Shown piece after piece: positions 49,676 to 58,778 of a stretch of 64,000 nucleotides of DNA; within the stretch, counting starts at the first letter, position 1; each line of letters begins with the position of its first letter. The DNA lies in the NCBI RefSeq assembly GCF_047272945.1, contig NZ_JBKOPS010000004.1, positions 248,001-312,000 of the forward strand. The letters run 5' to 3'. The translations under genes were made by a program, and so were the position numbers. The stretch comes from Rubrolithibacter danxiaensis (GTDB taxonomy: Bacteria > Bacteroidota > Bacteroidia > Sphingobacteriales > Sphingobacteriaceae). The notes under the pieces were generated by a model. The model saw only the letters and a program-made list of their open reading frames with translations, was not told the origin of the DNA and did not search any database.

Positions 49676-50482
49676 ATGAAAACAAGAGCAATCACAGGAT
49701 TTTTCTTTGTGCTGGTGATGCTGGCTTCCGTACTAACGGGAGCATATACCTTCAGCTTTTTTTATTTAATAATTGGATTGTTGTGTTTAATTGAATTTTA
49801 TAAGCTTGTAAAGCAGGAAAATGTTAACCCTGGCCGGATATCAGGTTTACTGCTTGCCCTGGCAATTTATTTACCGATAAGCCTGCATTTTTTAACAGGA
49901 ACATCGCTGGTAAATATAGTGGTAGCAGTTCCGTTTGTATCTGCCGTATTTATTGCAGAACTTTATTTCAAAGCACCCAAACCATTTCACAATATTGCTT
50001 ATACATTCCTCGGAATAATTTTTTCATTTATTCCTTTTTGTTTCTTTCAGGCTCTTGGCTTTACAGTAGGTATATATAACTTTCATTTTCCCCTATCATT
50101 TTTATTACTGTTGTGGGCAAACGATACAGGTGCTTATTTGTTTGGAGTTAAATTTGGCAAAAACAAGCTTTTCGAAAGGCATTCTCCGAAAAAATCATGG
50201 GAAGGCTTTTTCGGTGGTATGATAACAAGTCTTTTAGTTGCATTTATCCTGGGCACTCAGTTTACAGATATTCCTCTTGTTCACTGGGCGGTTATTTCCC
50301 TGATAATAGTAATTACAGGAACTTTGGGTGATCTGATAGAATCTATGCTAAAAAGAAGTTTAAATGCAAAAGACTCGGGAAGTCTACTGCCAGGGCACGG
50401 AGGCGTTCTCGACAGATTTGACGGTTTACTCCTCTCTGCCCCGCTTGTTTTTGTATATTTATATTTGGTTCAAATTTGGTAA
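49676..50482 (+). CDS. cdsA: Phosphatidate cytidylyltransferase
   Basis: 268 residues, multi-pass membrane protein. It makes CDP-diacylglycerol for phospholipid synthesis. The C-terminal signature SMLKRSLNAKDSGSLLPGHG followed by GVLDRFDG matches the CDP-diglyceride synthase pattern. Adjacent genes are membrane-related. Confidence 0.94.
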   Translation: MKTRAITGFFFVLVMLASVLTGAYTFSFFYLIIGLLCLIEFYKLVKQENVNPGRISGLLLALAIYLPISLHFLTGTSLVNIVVAVPFVSAVFIAELYFKAPKPFHNIAYTFLGIIFSFIPFCFFQALGFTVGIYNFHFPLSFLLLLWANDTGAYLFGVKFGKNKLFERHSPKKSWEGFFGGMITSLLVAFILGTQFTDIPLVHWAVISLIIVITGTLGDLIESMLKRSLNAKDSGSLLPGHGGVLDRFDGLLLSAPLVFVYLYLVQIW

Positions 50483-50490
50483 ATTAAGCT

Positions 50491-51507
50491 ATGGCAAACG
50501 GATCTCCGGAAAGTGAAAACGAAATAAAACACGAACTTCTTATAAAGAAAGACAAGTCATTGCTTTATATGCTTATCGTTCTGTTAGGTATAATTTTTAT
50601 TATGGGATACCTCACTTTGTTTGTTGAGGATCCATGGAAATTTATGCACAAAAAAGAAGTTCCTGTAACCGTAACTGAAGAACCTGCCAAATCGCTTGAT
50701 GAGAGTTCTTCCATGAACGATGAAGAAGTAAGACAATCGCTGGTAAAATTTATTGAAGCCTTTTATTACGATCAGAAAAGAGGATATTTTGACCCGCCAA
50801 GCTATTTTACACCCATTACAAATACGTTTTACAACTACCACAATCTTACCTACGAACGTTTAAAAGAACTTTATTGGAAAAGAATGGAAGATATGGAGAA
50901 TTTTAAACGTAACTGGATTGTTTCTTCCCTTGAATTTGAACGCCGAGATTCTAAACTGGTTGCAACTTACTGGGCAAAAGAAAGTTTTTTTAAGCCCTCT
51001 TTAAATGAGGATCATACAAGGCATATAAAGTATGAAATGATTATTGATGAAAGCGGTAAAATCAGTTCATTGAAAGATATTGAAATAAAAAACCTGGAAA
51101 TAGTAAAACATAGCCCTGACTCAACTGCCGTGGGAGAGATGTTGAATCAGGATGTAAATTCTGCCGGTAGTTCAACCAACCAGATCTATGATTACAGCGT
51201 GGTTGAGGTAGTTCCGGAATTTCAGGGAGGACAGAAAGAATGGCAAAAGTTTATCAGTTCCAATTTGCATTACCCCTTAGCTGCAAAAACCAAAAATGTA
51301 CAGGGCAAAGTAATTGTATCTTTTATTGTTGATAAAGATGGTTCTATCAGAGATGTGAAACTTCGTCAGGGAATTGGAAGCGGCTGCGATGAAGAGGCAA
51401 TCCGAATCGTTCGATCTTCACCTCCATGGAAACCCGGAATGGTAAAAGGAGCACCCGTTAGTACCTATTGCGTTTTACCTATTACTTTTCAGCTGTCCAC
51501 GCAGTAG
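50491..51507 (+). CDS. TonB-like protein with NTF2-like periplasmic insert
   Basis: 338 residues: a charged cytoplasmic N terminus, one membrane helix (LLYMLIVLLGIIFIMGYLTL, about residues 25-44), a globular region of about 150 residues (SLVKFIEAFYYDQKRGYFDP to the ENLEIVKH zone) that resembles an NTF2-like fold, then a TonB C-terminal domain (LHYPLAAKTKNVQGKVIVSF and GSGCDEEAIRI). There is no long proline-rich spacer as in normal TonB. A membrane-anchored energy transducer or sensor is likely (inference). Last gene of the CPBP-cdsA operon and convergent with mfd. Confidence 0.78.
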   Translation: MANGSPESENEIKHELLIKKDKSLLYMLIVLLGIIFIMGYLTLFVEDPWKFMHKKEVPVTVTEEPAKSLDESSSMNDEEVRQSLVKFIEAFYYDQKRGYFDPPSYFTPITNTFYNYHNLTYERLKELYWKRMEDMENFKRNWIVSSLEFERRDSKLVATYWAKESFFKPSLNEDHTRHIKYEMIIDESGKISSLKDIEIKNLEIVKHSPDSTAVGEMLNQDVNSAGSSTNQIYDYSVVEVVPEFQGGQKEWQKFISSNLHYPLAAKTKNVQGKVIVSFIVDKDGSIRDVKLRQGIGSGCDEEAIRIVRSSPPWKPGMVKGAPVSTYCVLPITFQLSTQ

Positions 51508-51508
51508 C

Positions 51509-54500
51509 TTATGAAATTAATTCAGGTTCTGCAATCTGTTGCAAAATTTCAATAGCCTGGTTTATTGTAAATACATTATCAAACGCTATCCGTAATGTAT
51601 TTTTAACTTCTTTCATATTACAGGCCCAGGGGTTTTGCTGTACATACTGCAACACCCTGCTAAATTGATCACTCTCAAAATAGGGTGATTGTTTATTGGC
51701 GATAAAATAGCCTTTCAGTGAATTTTTCTTTAAAGAAATCTTTTCAAAACCAATGGCTTTTCCCAGCCACTGAAGTCGCAGTGTATTTAATAGCTCGGTT
51801 ACCTGCCGGGGAACAGGGCCAAAACGGTCTTCAAGCTCTTTTGCAAAATTTTCCAGCTGTGTTTCATTTTCAAGCTTTGATAGTTCTGTATATAAATTAT
51901 ACCGTTCGGTTATGTTTGTAACGTAACTATCCGGAATCAGTACTTCAAGGTCAGTATCTACTTGAGTAAAAGGAATAAACGGCCGTGGCTTTTCATCCTT
52001 GAACAAGTCTTTAAACTCGTCGTCCTTAAGCTCCTGGATGGCTTCATCCAGAATTTTATGATACATTTCAAAACCTATCTCTGCGATAAATCCGCTCTGC
52101 TCGGCGCCAAGCAAATTTCCGCTTCCGCGGATATCTAAATCCCGCATTGCAACGTTGAAACCACTTCCAAGATCAGAAAACTCTTCAATTGCACTCAGTC
52201 TTTTGCGAGCTTCGGGAGTTAATGTTGAAAGCGGCGGACTAAGAAGATAACAGAAAGCTTTTTTATTTGATCGCCCAACTCTTCCACGCATCTGGTGCAG
52301 ATCACTTAACCCGAACATGTGAGCATGATTTATTATAATGGTGTTTGCGTTTGGAATATCAAGGCCCGCTTCAATTATGGTTGTGGCAACCAATACATCT
52401 GCTTCCCCGTTAATAAATTTCAGCATTACGTCTTCAAGAGCGTCACCTTCAAGCTGACCGTGGGCAATTCCAATCCTCGCCTTTGGAACCAGTTTCTGTA
52501 TCATCCCCCCTAATTGGGGTAAATCCTGCACACGGTTATGAATAAAAAATATTTGCCCGCCCCTGTTTATTTCAAACTCTACGGCTTCTTTTATCAGCTT
52601 TTCATTGAATACATGCAACTCTGTAACCACTGGCTGCCTGTTTGGCGGAGGTGTTGATATAATGGATAAATCACGGGCGCCCATCAAAGAAAAATGCAGC
52701 GTTCGCGGAATTGGCGTTGCAGTAAGTGTAAGGGAATCTACATTGGCTCTTAGTTGTTTTAATTTTTCTTTTACGCCAACACCAAATTTCTGCTCTTCGT
52801 CGATGATCAGTAAACCCAGGTCCTTAAACTTTACATCCTTGCTAACCAGCCGGTGAGTACCAATAATGATATCCACTTTTCCCTCGGCAAGTTTTTGAAG
52901 TGTTTCTTTTACTTGCTTGCTCGATTTAAACCGGTTGATATAATCAATATTGCATGGAAAATCTTTTAAACGCGAACTGAAAGTTTTATAATGCTGCAAT
53001 GCCAAAATGGTTGTTGGCACCAGCACCGCAACTTGTTTACTGTCTGCCACCGCTTTAAATGCAGCTCTGATCGCGATTTCTGTTTTTCCGAAACCCACAT
53101 CACCGCAAACAAGCCTGTCCATTGGATGCGGAGATTCCATATCTTTTTTTACATCCGCAGTAGCTTTTTCCTGATCGGGAGTATCTTCATAAATAAAAGA
53201 AGCTTCCAGTTCTGTTTGAAGATAAGTGTCGGGATGAAAGGCATTGCCGGTTTGTGATTTTCTGACTGCATACAGTTTGATCAGGTCGCGGGCGATGTCT
53301 TTAACTTTTTTTTTAGTCGTTTTTTTAAGCTTTTCCCAGGTATCGGTTCCAAGCTTGTTCATTTTCGGAATCGTCCCTTCTTTTCCCGAATATTTAGATA
53401 TCCGGTTTAAGGAGTTGATGTTGACATATAACAGATCATTATCCGCATAAATAAGCCGGATCATTTCCTGTGTCTTTCCATTCACCTCTACCTTTTCCAG
53501 TCCCGCATATTTTCCTATTCCATGATCAATGTGAGTAATATAATCTCCTGGCTTTAGCTCCCGAAGTTCTTTCAACGTTATTGCCTGCGAGCGGGCATAC
53601 CCCTTTTTTAACTTGTATTTATAATACCGGTCAAATATCTGATGATCGGTATAGCAAGCCAGCTTCTGTTCGTAGTCTACAAACCCTTCGCGTAAGGAAA
53701 CGTTTACAGGGGTAAATTTTACTGTTTTGTCAATATCTTCAAAAATGGTGTACAGCCTTTCCGACTGCTTCACAGAATCTGTAAAAATCAGGTTTTGAAT
53801 TTTTTCGGATTCATTCTGTTTGATATTATGGATCAGCAGATTGAAATCTTTATTAAAAGAAGGCTGTGGCCGGGTATCAAATGTTATGGTGCTTTGCGCC
53901 TGGTAAAAATATTGCTTTCCAAATTCAATTACCGGAAAATCGCGAAGTTGGTCGGCAATAAGCTTCTCGTCTGTAAAATTGAACTTCGGATCAATCCATT
54001 CCGGGTTTTTCTGACGTTCATCTGCAGGTAAGGCCCGCCATAACTCTGTCGATTTTTTATACCCGTCTTTTACAATATCCAGTGTAAACTGAACATCTTT
54101 AAACCAAACAACGGTGTCTTTATCTACATACTCGAGCAGGGAAATATTATGATCAGTTAAAAACTTAGACTGAACATTAGGAACAATGGTAATGCTTTTA
54201 ACCTGTTCTACCGATAGCTGGTCCTCTATTTCAAACGTTCGGATGTTTTCTATAAAATCGCCAAAAAATTCTACCCGGTACGGCAGGTCATGTGAAAAGG
54301 AGAAGATGTCCACTATTCCGCCCCGAATAGAGAACTGGCCGGGTTCATACACAAAATCTACCCGTTCAAAATCGTATTCTATTAAAAATTCATTAATAAA
54401 CTCAATGCTCAGTTTTGCCCCGGTAGCAATTTCAAGTGTATTTTTTTCCAGAGCATCGCGGTTTATTACCCGTTCTGCAAGTGCTTCCGGGTAGGTTACT

Positions 54501-54865
54501 ATCAATTTACCGAATTCAGAAGCATGAATAAGTTCGTTCAGAACTTCAGCCCTTTGCAACACATTGCTACTATCTGTTTGTGTAAAATCAAAGGATTTTC
54601 TGTAAGAGGAGGGGAAAATAAGCACCTCTGTACCTATCAGACTCTCCAGATCGCTTTGAAAATAAGAAGCTTCCTCCCTGTCGGGCATAATGAAGAGCAT
54701 ATGCCTGTGCTGCAAAAAATACAAAGCTATCGCAGCCATCGCATCGCTTGATCCGATAAGTCCTTTTAAATGAATACGAGGTGCTCTGTCGGAATTTAAT
54801 GCTTTTGACAGGTTTTCAATCCTCGCATCTTCTTTGTATCTATCTAATATGTCCCTTACGTTCAC
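51509..54865 (-). CDS. mfd: Transcription-repair coupling factor
   Basis: Removes RNA polymerase stalled at DNA lesions and recruits UvrA. 1118 residues from the GTG at 54865 (reading NVRDILDRYKED after the start). UvrB-like N-terminal region, RNA-polymerase-interacting domain with GDYITHIDHGIGKYAGLEKV, helicase motifs GDVGFGKTEIAIRAAFKAV and IIDEEQKFGVGVKEKLKQL, and a TRCF C-terminal domain. The frame is open to 54991, but the -7 box at 54882-54889 lies inside that extension, so the GTG start is preferred. Confidence 0.92.
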   Translation of the reverse strand: MNVRDILDRYKEDARIENLSKALNSDRAPRIHLKGLIGSSDAMAAIALYFLQHRHMLFIMPDREEASYFQSDLESLIGTEVLIFPSSYRKSFDFTQTDSSNVLQRAEVLNELIHASEFGKLIVTYPEALAERVINRDALEKNTLEIATGAKLSIEFINEFLIEYDFERVDFVYEPGQFSIRGGIVDIFSFSHDLPYRVEFFGDFIENIRTFEIEDQLSVEQVKSITIVPNVQSKFLTDHNISLLEYVDKDTVVWFKDVQFTLDIVKDGYKKSTELWRALPADERQKNPEWIDPKFNFTDEKLIADQLRDFPVIEFGKQYFYQAQSTITFDTRPQPSFNKDFNLLIHNIKQNESEKIQNLIFTDSVKQSERLYTIFEDIDKTVKFTPVNVSLREGFVDYEQKLACYTDHQIFDRYYKYKLKKGYARSQAITLKELRELKPGDYITHIDHGIGKYAGLEKVEVNGKTQEMIRLIYADNDLLYVNINSLNRISKYSGKEGTIPKMNKLGTDTWEKLKKTTKKKVKDIARDLIKLYAVRKSQTGNAFHPDTYLQTELEASFIYEDTPDQEKATADVKKDMESPHPMDRLVCGDVGFGKTEIAIRAAFKAVADSKQVAVLVPTTILALQHYKTFSSRLKDFPCNIDYINRFKSSKQVKETLQKLAEGKVDIIIGTHRLVSKDVKFKDLGLLIIDEEQKFGVGVKEKLKQLRANVDSLTLTATPIPRTLHFSLMGARDLSIISTPPPNRQPVVTELHVFNEKLIKEAVEFEINRGGQIFFIHNRVQDLPQLGGMIQKLVPKARIGIAHGQLEGDALEDVMLKFINGEADVLVATTIIEAGLDIPNANTIIINHAHMFGLSDLHQMRGRVGRSNKKAFCYLLSPPLSTLTPEARKRLSAIEEFSDLGSGFNVAMRDLDIRGSGNLLGAEQSGFIAEIGFEMYHKILDEAIQELKDDEFKDLFKDEKPRPFIPFTQVDTDLEVLIPDSYVTNITERYNLYTELSKLENETQLENFAKELEDRFGPVPRQVTELLNTLRLQWLGKAIGFEKISLKKNSLKGYFIANKQSPYFESDQFSRVLQYVQQNPWACNMKEVKNTLRIAFDNVFTINQAIEILQQIAEPELIS

Positions 54866-54881
54866 TCCGGTAAATTCAGTG

Positions 54882-54889
54882 CAAATATA
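54882..54889 (-). promoter_or_regulatory. -7 box of mfd
   Basis: Minus-strand TATATTTG, an exact consensus match, 17 bp before the mfd GTG; leader of about 10 nt. Confidence 0.55.
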
Positions 54890-55041
54890 CGGCCTTACAA
54901 TCAAGTTTTTAAAAATGTATACAATTGACAGTTCACATTTGCTAACCGATTTAATTAATAGTATAGAAAGATTTCGGATAGGCTGGAACAATTTTTATGA
55001 AAGGATGTTAAAAAAGCAGTACAAAGCTTAATCTATACACT

Positions 55042-55470
55042 ATGAAAAATGCTATTAAATTTGGAATACTTATTGGCATTGCCAGCGGAATCTGGATTGT
55101 TATAATGCACTTTGCGGGTGTTTATAACCGTGCATATCCAATTTCCGACCGGTCCATGTCGAGCAGTATAAACTGGCTTGAATACATTTCCACCTTCATT
55201 CCTTTTTTAGGTTTATTTTTTGGGATAAAAAATTTCAGGGACAATATAAACGGGGGGAGAATGGAATTTTTTGAGGGCATTTTTGAAGGGTTCAAGATTT
55301 TGGTAATAGGCGGGGTAATTGCCGGCTTTTTTATTGCAGTTTATACCTCGTATGTTAATAACAACATCGGTATGGATTTTATGGGACGCATTGGTTATGC
55401 GGGTTTATTTGGAATTTTGTGCACCATAACTATTTCGCTAATTTTGATGAACAGGCAGCGAAATCTATAA
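55042..55470 (+). CDS. DUF4199-type membrane protein
   Basis: 142 residues with about four membrane helices (KFGILIGIASGIWIVIMHF at the start; FFEGIFEGFKILVIGGVIAG in the middle). This pattern matches DUF4199, found mainly in Bacteroidota. It heads a run of small membrane-protein genes; the next gene follows its stop directly. Confidence 0.8.
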   Translation: MKNAIKFGILIGIASGIWIVIMHFAGVYNRAYPISDRSMSSSINWLEYISTFIPFLGLFFGIKNFRDNINGGRMEFFEGIFEGFKILVIGGVIAGFFIAVYTSYVNNNIGMDFMGRIGYAGLFGILCTITISLILMNRQRNL

Positions 55471-55749
55471 ATGTTACTTAAACGGCCGTATTTTGAATTA
55501 ACTTTCTGGTTTACAGCGCTCATACTACTGATAAGTCTGTCTCCTGAAAAAGAACAGCACTTCAGCTTATGTCCCCTGGCTAATCTGGGCACTACCTGGT
55601 GTCCGGGCTGCGGGTTAGGAAGGTCCATTTCCAGTTTTCTTCATGGCGATATAAAATCTTCACTCCATTTTCATTGGTTCGGAATTCCTTCTTTATTTAT
55701 TCTGATACATCGTATATTTATCTTAACGAAAGTATTTTTCAGTAAGTAA
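55471..55749 (+). CDS. DUF2752-type membrane protein
   Basis: 92 residues with two membrane helices and the Cys-rich CPLANLGTTWCPGCGLGRS motif that defines DUF2752. Directly follows the DUF4199 gene. Function unknown. Confidence 0.83.
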   Translation: MLLKRPYFELTFWFTALILLISLSPEKEQHFSLCPLANLGTTWCPGCGLGRSISSFLHGDIKSSLHFHWFGIPSLFILIHRIFILTKVFFSK

Positions 55750-55760
55750 ACCTAACTATC

Positions 55761-56144
55761 ATGTATCAAAATCCATTTATAAATCTTAAAGGGATGACTC
55801 CTCAGGAGTATCAATACCTTCAACAGGCAACACAGGGGCTTAATAATGAACAGCTTCAGCATTTTGTAATGTTTTATTCGGGTAAAAGAAGAGATCCGAG
55901 TGAAATTCTGTTATTTACAATTCTTGGTTTTATAATTATTGCCGGTGTGCAGCGTTTCATGATCAATCAGATCGGCATGGGTTTGCTATATTTATTTACA
56001 GGCGGACTTTGTTTTATAGGAACCATTGTTGATGCTATAAACCACAAAACACTTGCTTTTGAGTACAATCAGAAAGCTGCATTTGAAAGTGTTCAAATGG
56101 TAAAAATGATGTTTCCTGATAAAGGGGAATCAAGCACTGAGTAG
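55761..56144 (+). CDS. TM2-domain-like membrane protein
   Basis: 127 residues. Soluble N-terminal region (MTPQEYQYLQQATQGLNNEQ) then two helices (SEILLFTILGFIIIAGVQRF and GLLYLFTGGLCFIGTIVDAI) separated by a short turn, resembling the TM2 domain. It sits in the same string of small membrane proteins. Confidence 0.75.
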   Translation: MYQNPFINLKGMTPQEYQYLQQATQGLNNEQLQHFVMFYSGKRRDPSEILLFTILGFIIIAGVQRFMINQIGMGLLYLFTGGLCFIGTIVDAINHKTLAFEYNQKAAFESVQMVKMMFPDKGESSTE

Positions 56145-56152
56145 ATTTTAAC

Positions 56153-56377
56153 ATGAATAACGAAACGGGGAAGTATATTATTCTGGCCGGTACTTTTATA
56201 GCTATCATTGGAATAATCATTTACTTTTTCCATGATAAATTAAGCTGGATAGGAAACCTGCCGGGAGATATTAAAATAAAAGGAGAAAACTTCCGATTTT
56301 ATTTCCCTATTACCACTATGCTGCTTTTAAGTTTACTGGTTAACCTTATCATTCGTATTTTCAGGTGGTTTAACTAA
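56153..56377 (+). CDS. DUF2905-type membrane protein
   Basis: 74 residues, two membrane helices around a polar loop GNLPGDIKIKGENFRFYFPI, the signature of DUF2905. Function unknown. Confidence 0.83.
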   Translation: MNNETGKYIILAGTFIAIIGIIIYFFHDKLSWIGNLPGDIKIKGENFRFYFPITTMLLLSLLVNLIIRIFRWFN

Positions 56378-56406
56378 TTGTTACTTTTACAGGTAAATAT
56401 ACTTGT

Positions 56407-56874
56407 ATGCAACCTCAATTCGGATTAGTTGGAGTATCATTAGTTATAGAAACTATTATAAATATTCTTTTTTGCCTTGCTTTGATCCGGGCACTTAAAC
56501 AGGTGAAGCCGCAAAATAAAGTAATCAACGAAGGTTCTGTCTGGCTTTATCTTATTCCTGTTTTTAATTTATTCTGGCTTTTTAAAATAGTTAGAGATAT
56601 GGCTGCTTCACTAAGTAATGAGCTTCTGCATCGCAATTATGAAGTAGAAGAAAAACCAGGCTATAACATTGGCTTTGCAGCTGCGATTATGCCTTTTATA
56701 ACGTTTGCCTTTATGGTATTTGGCCAAAAGCAGTTTACTATTCAAACGCTTTCATTAATAATAGGCGTTTTAGGAATAATAAGATTAATCCTTTTTATTC
56801 AATATTGGGTTAAAATCAACTGGTACAGGAAAGTGCTGGAGAATGAAAGCAAAGCAGATACTATTGAAGAATAA
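56407..56874 (+). CDS. Multi-pass membrane protein, DUF4328-like
   Basis: 155 residues with four hydrophobic segments and a charged C terminus (YRKVLENESKADTIEE). Motifs such as WLYLIPVFNLFWLFKIVRDM and YWVKINWYRKVLE are suggestive of DUF4328, but only tentatively. It is 2 bp upstream of the Nif3 gene. Confidence 0.65.
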   Translation: MQPQFGLVGVSLVIETIINILFCLALIRALKQVKPQNKVINEGSVWLYLIPVFNLFWLFKIVRDMAASLSNELLHRNYEVEEKPGYNIGFAAAIMPFITFAFMVFGQKQFTIQTLSLIIGVLGIIRLILFIQYWVKINWYRKVLENESKADTIEE

Positions 56875-56876
56875 CG

Positions 56877-57974
56877 ATGAAGATACGAGAGATTACTTCT
56901 TTACTGGAAACTATTGCCCCCTTATCCCTTCAGGAAGATTATGACAACGCCGGCCTGATTACCGGCGATCAAAATACAGAAATTAATGCGGCCCTGATCT
57001 CACTGGATTGTACCGAACCGGTAATAGATGAAGCTATTGCAAAAGGATGCGGATTAATCATATCCCATCACCCGATTATATTCAGAGGCTTGAAAAAATT
57101 AAACGGCAAAAATTACGTAGAGCGGGTAATCATTAAAGCCATTCAAAATAATATCGCCTTATATGCTATTCATACCAACCTGGATAATATCATTGGCGGA
57201 GTAAATTCAAAAATCGCTGAAAAAATTGGTTTGGAAAATAGCACCATTCTTTCTCCGAAACAGGGAATACTCAAAAAACTGGTTACTTTTTGTCCCGTTT
57301 CACATGCCGAAAAGGTAAGAAATGCTTTATTCAGCTCCGGGGCAGGAGAGATAGGAAATTATTCTGAATGCAGCTATAATACAGAAGGTTTTGGCACGTT
57401 CAAAGCAGGTGAAAATACCCATGCTTATGTTGGCGAAAAAGGCCTCCGGCATCATGAACCTGAAATCAGAATAGAAGCTATTTATCCCGCTTATCTGGAG
57501 AGAGCTATTCTTGTTGCACTGCATGAAACACATCCTTACGAAGAAGTCGCCTATGACCTGTACCCATTAACCAATACTTTTTTCCACGTGGGTTCGGGAA
57601 TTATCGGATCGCTAAATCAGGGAATTTCGGAAACAGAATTCCTCCGGGTGGTAAAAGAAAAACTTGGTGTAAAAGTAATCAGACATACCAGGTTGAGAGA
57701 GAAAACCGTTAAAAGAGTAGCCATTTGCGGAGGCTCGGGAAGCTTTCTGTTAAATCATGCCATTAACGCCGGTGCAGATGTATTTATAACGGCAGATTTT
57801 AAATACCACGAGTTTTTTGATGCAGACGGAAAGATTATCATCGCAGACGTGGGACATTTTGAGAGTGAGCAATTTACGCAGGAATTATTATTAGAAATAA
57901 TTCGAAAAAAAATTCCTAATTTTGCACTCCATTTAACAGAACAAAATACAAACCCAATAAATTATTTTATTTAA
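56877..57974 (+). CDS. Nif3-like dinuclear metal-centre protein
   Basis: 365 residues, long form with an inserted middle domain (about 130-235). Metal-binding motifs: LIISHHPIIFRGLKKLNGKN, YAIHTNLDNIIGGVN and C-terminal DVGHFESEQFTQELL. GTP cyclohydrolase I type 2-like fold; function not settled. Its last base overlaps the start of the next gene (TAATG), so they are coupled. Confidence 0.9.
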   Translation: MKIREITSLLETIAPLSLQEDYDNAGLITGDQNTEINAALISLDCTEPVIDEAIAKGCGLIISHHPIIFRGLKKLNGKNYVERVIIKAIQNNIALYAIHTNLDNIIGGVNSKIAEKIGLENSTILSPKQGILKKLVTFCPVSHAEKVRNALFSSGAGEIGNYSECSYNTEGFGTFKAGENTHAYVGEKGLRHHEPEIRIEAIYPAYLERAILVALHETHPYEEVAYDLYPLTNTFFHVGSGIIGSLNQGISETEFLRVVKEKLGVKVIRHTRLREKTVKRVAICGGSGSFLLNHAINAGADVFITADFKYHEFFDADGKIIIADVGHFESEQFTQELLLEIIRKKIPNFALHLTEQNTNPINYFI

Positions 57975-58717
57975 TGGAACAAACTGTAGAACAGAAATTA
58001 CAAGCCTTATACGACCTTCAGTCAATTCATACACAAATTGATAAGTTGCGTCAGGTGAGAGGAGAACTTCCTATGGAAGTAGCAGATTTAGAGGATGAAG
58101 TAGCAGGCCTTGAAACCCGTATTAATAAAATAAAAGCAGAATTGGACGATCTTGAGGATAGCATTGTTACCCGCAAGAATATGATTAAAGAAGCCCAGGC
58201 TGCAATTAAAAAATATGAAACTCAGCTTAACGAGGTAAAAAACAATCGCGAATACGACGCAATTTCGAAAGAAATTGAAATTCAGGGATTGGAAATTCAG
58301 GTTTGTGAGAAAAAGATTAAAGAACACGGTTTTGAAATAACAAACAAAACTGATATTTACGAAAAGGCCGTTGAAAATTTAGAAGAACGCCGCAGAGACC
58401 TGGAAGCCAAAAAAGCTGAACTGGATAATATTACAGCAGAAACTCAGAAAGAGGAAGAAGAACTTAACCAGAAAGCAGAACAGGCCGAAGAAAAAATTGA
58501 AGAACGTTTATTAATTGCTTATAAGCGTTTACGTCAAAATGCTAAGAACGGACTTGCCGTTGTAACCATCGAGCGTGATTCATGTTCTGGCTGCTTTAAC
58601 CAGATTCCGCCTCAGCGCCAGTTAGATATCCGGCAAAGAAAGAAAATCATCGTTTGCGAACATTGCGGTCGTATTTTATTGGACGAAGGTTTTTCAATGG
58701 AACATGCAGTTGTGTAA
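57974..58717 (+). CDS. Coiled-coil C4-type zinc ribbon protein
   Basis: 247 residues: an N-terminal coiled coil from about residue 10 to 190 and a C-terminal zinc ribbon with ERDSCSGCFNQIPPQRQLD and IIVCEHCGRIL. Nif3 and this protein are neighbours in many bacteria. Function unknown, perhaps in RNA or protein binding. A terminator follows. Confidence 0.88.
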   Translation: MEQTVEQKLQALYDLQSIHTQIDKLRQVRGELPMEVADLEDEVAGLETRINKIKAELDDLEDSIVTRKNMIKEAQAAIKKYETQLNEVKNNREYDAISKEIEIQGLEIQVCEKKIKEHGFEITNKTDIYEKAVENLEERRRDLEAKKAELDNITAETQKEEEELNQKAEQAEEKIEERLLIAYKRLRQNAKNGLAVVTIERDSCSGCFNQIPPQRQLDIRQRKKIIVCEHCGRILLDEGFSMEHAVV

Positions 58718-58736
58718 TTTAAATTATAAAAATAAG

Positions 58737-58760
58737 AGCGGCTTAAAAGCCGCTTTTTTT
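58737..58760 (+). terminator. Terminator after the zinc ribbon gene
   Basis: Stem AGCGGCT/AGCCGCT (58737-58743 and 58748-58754) with a TAAA loop and a seven-T tail. Confidence 0.85.
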
Positions 58761-58778
58761 ATTTACAGACAATCCTTA

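Noticed and set aside
54866..54991. N-terminal extension of mfd
   Set aside because: Begins with TTG, contains a consensus -7 box and shows no Mfd similarity; the GTG at 54865 is preferred.
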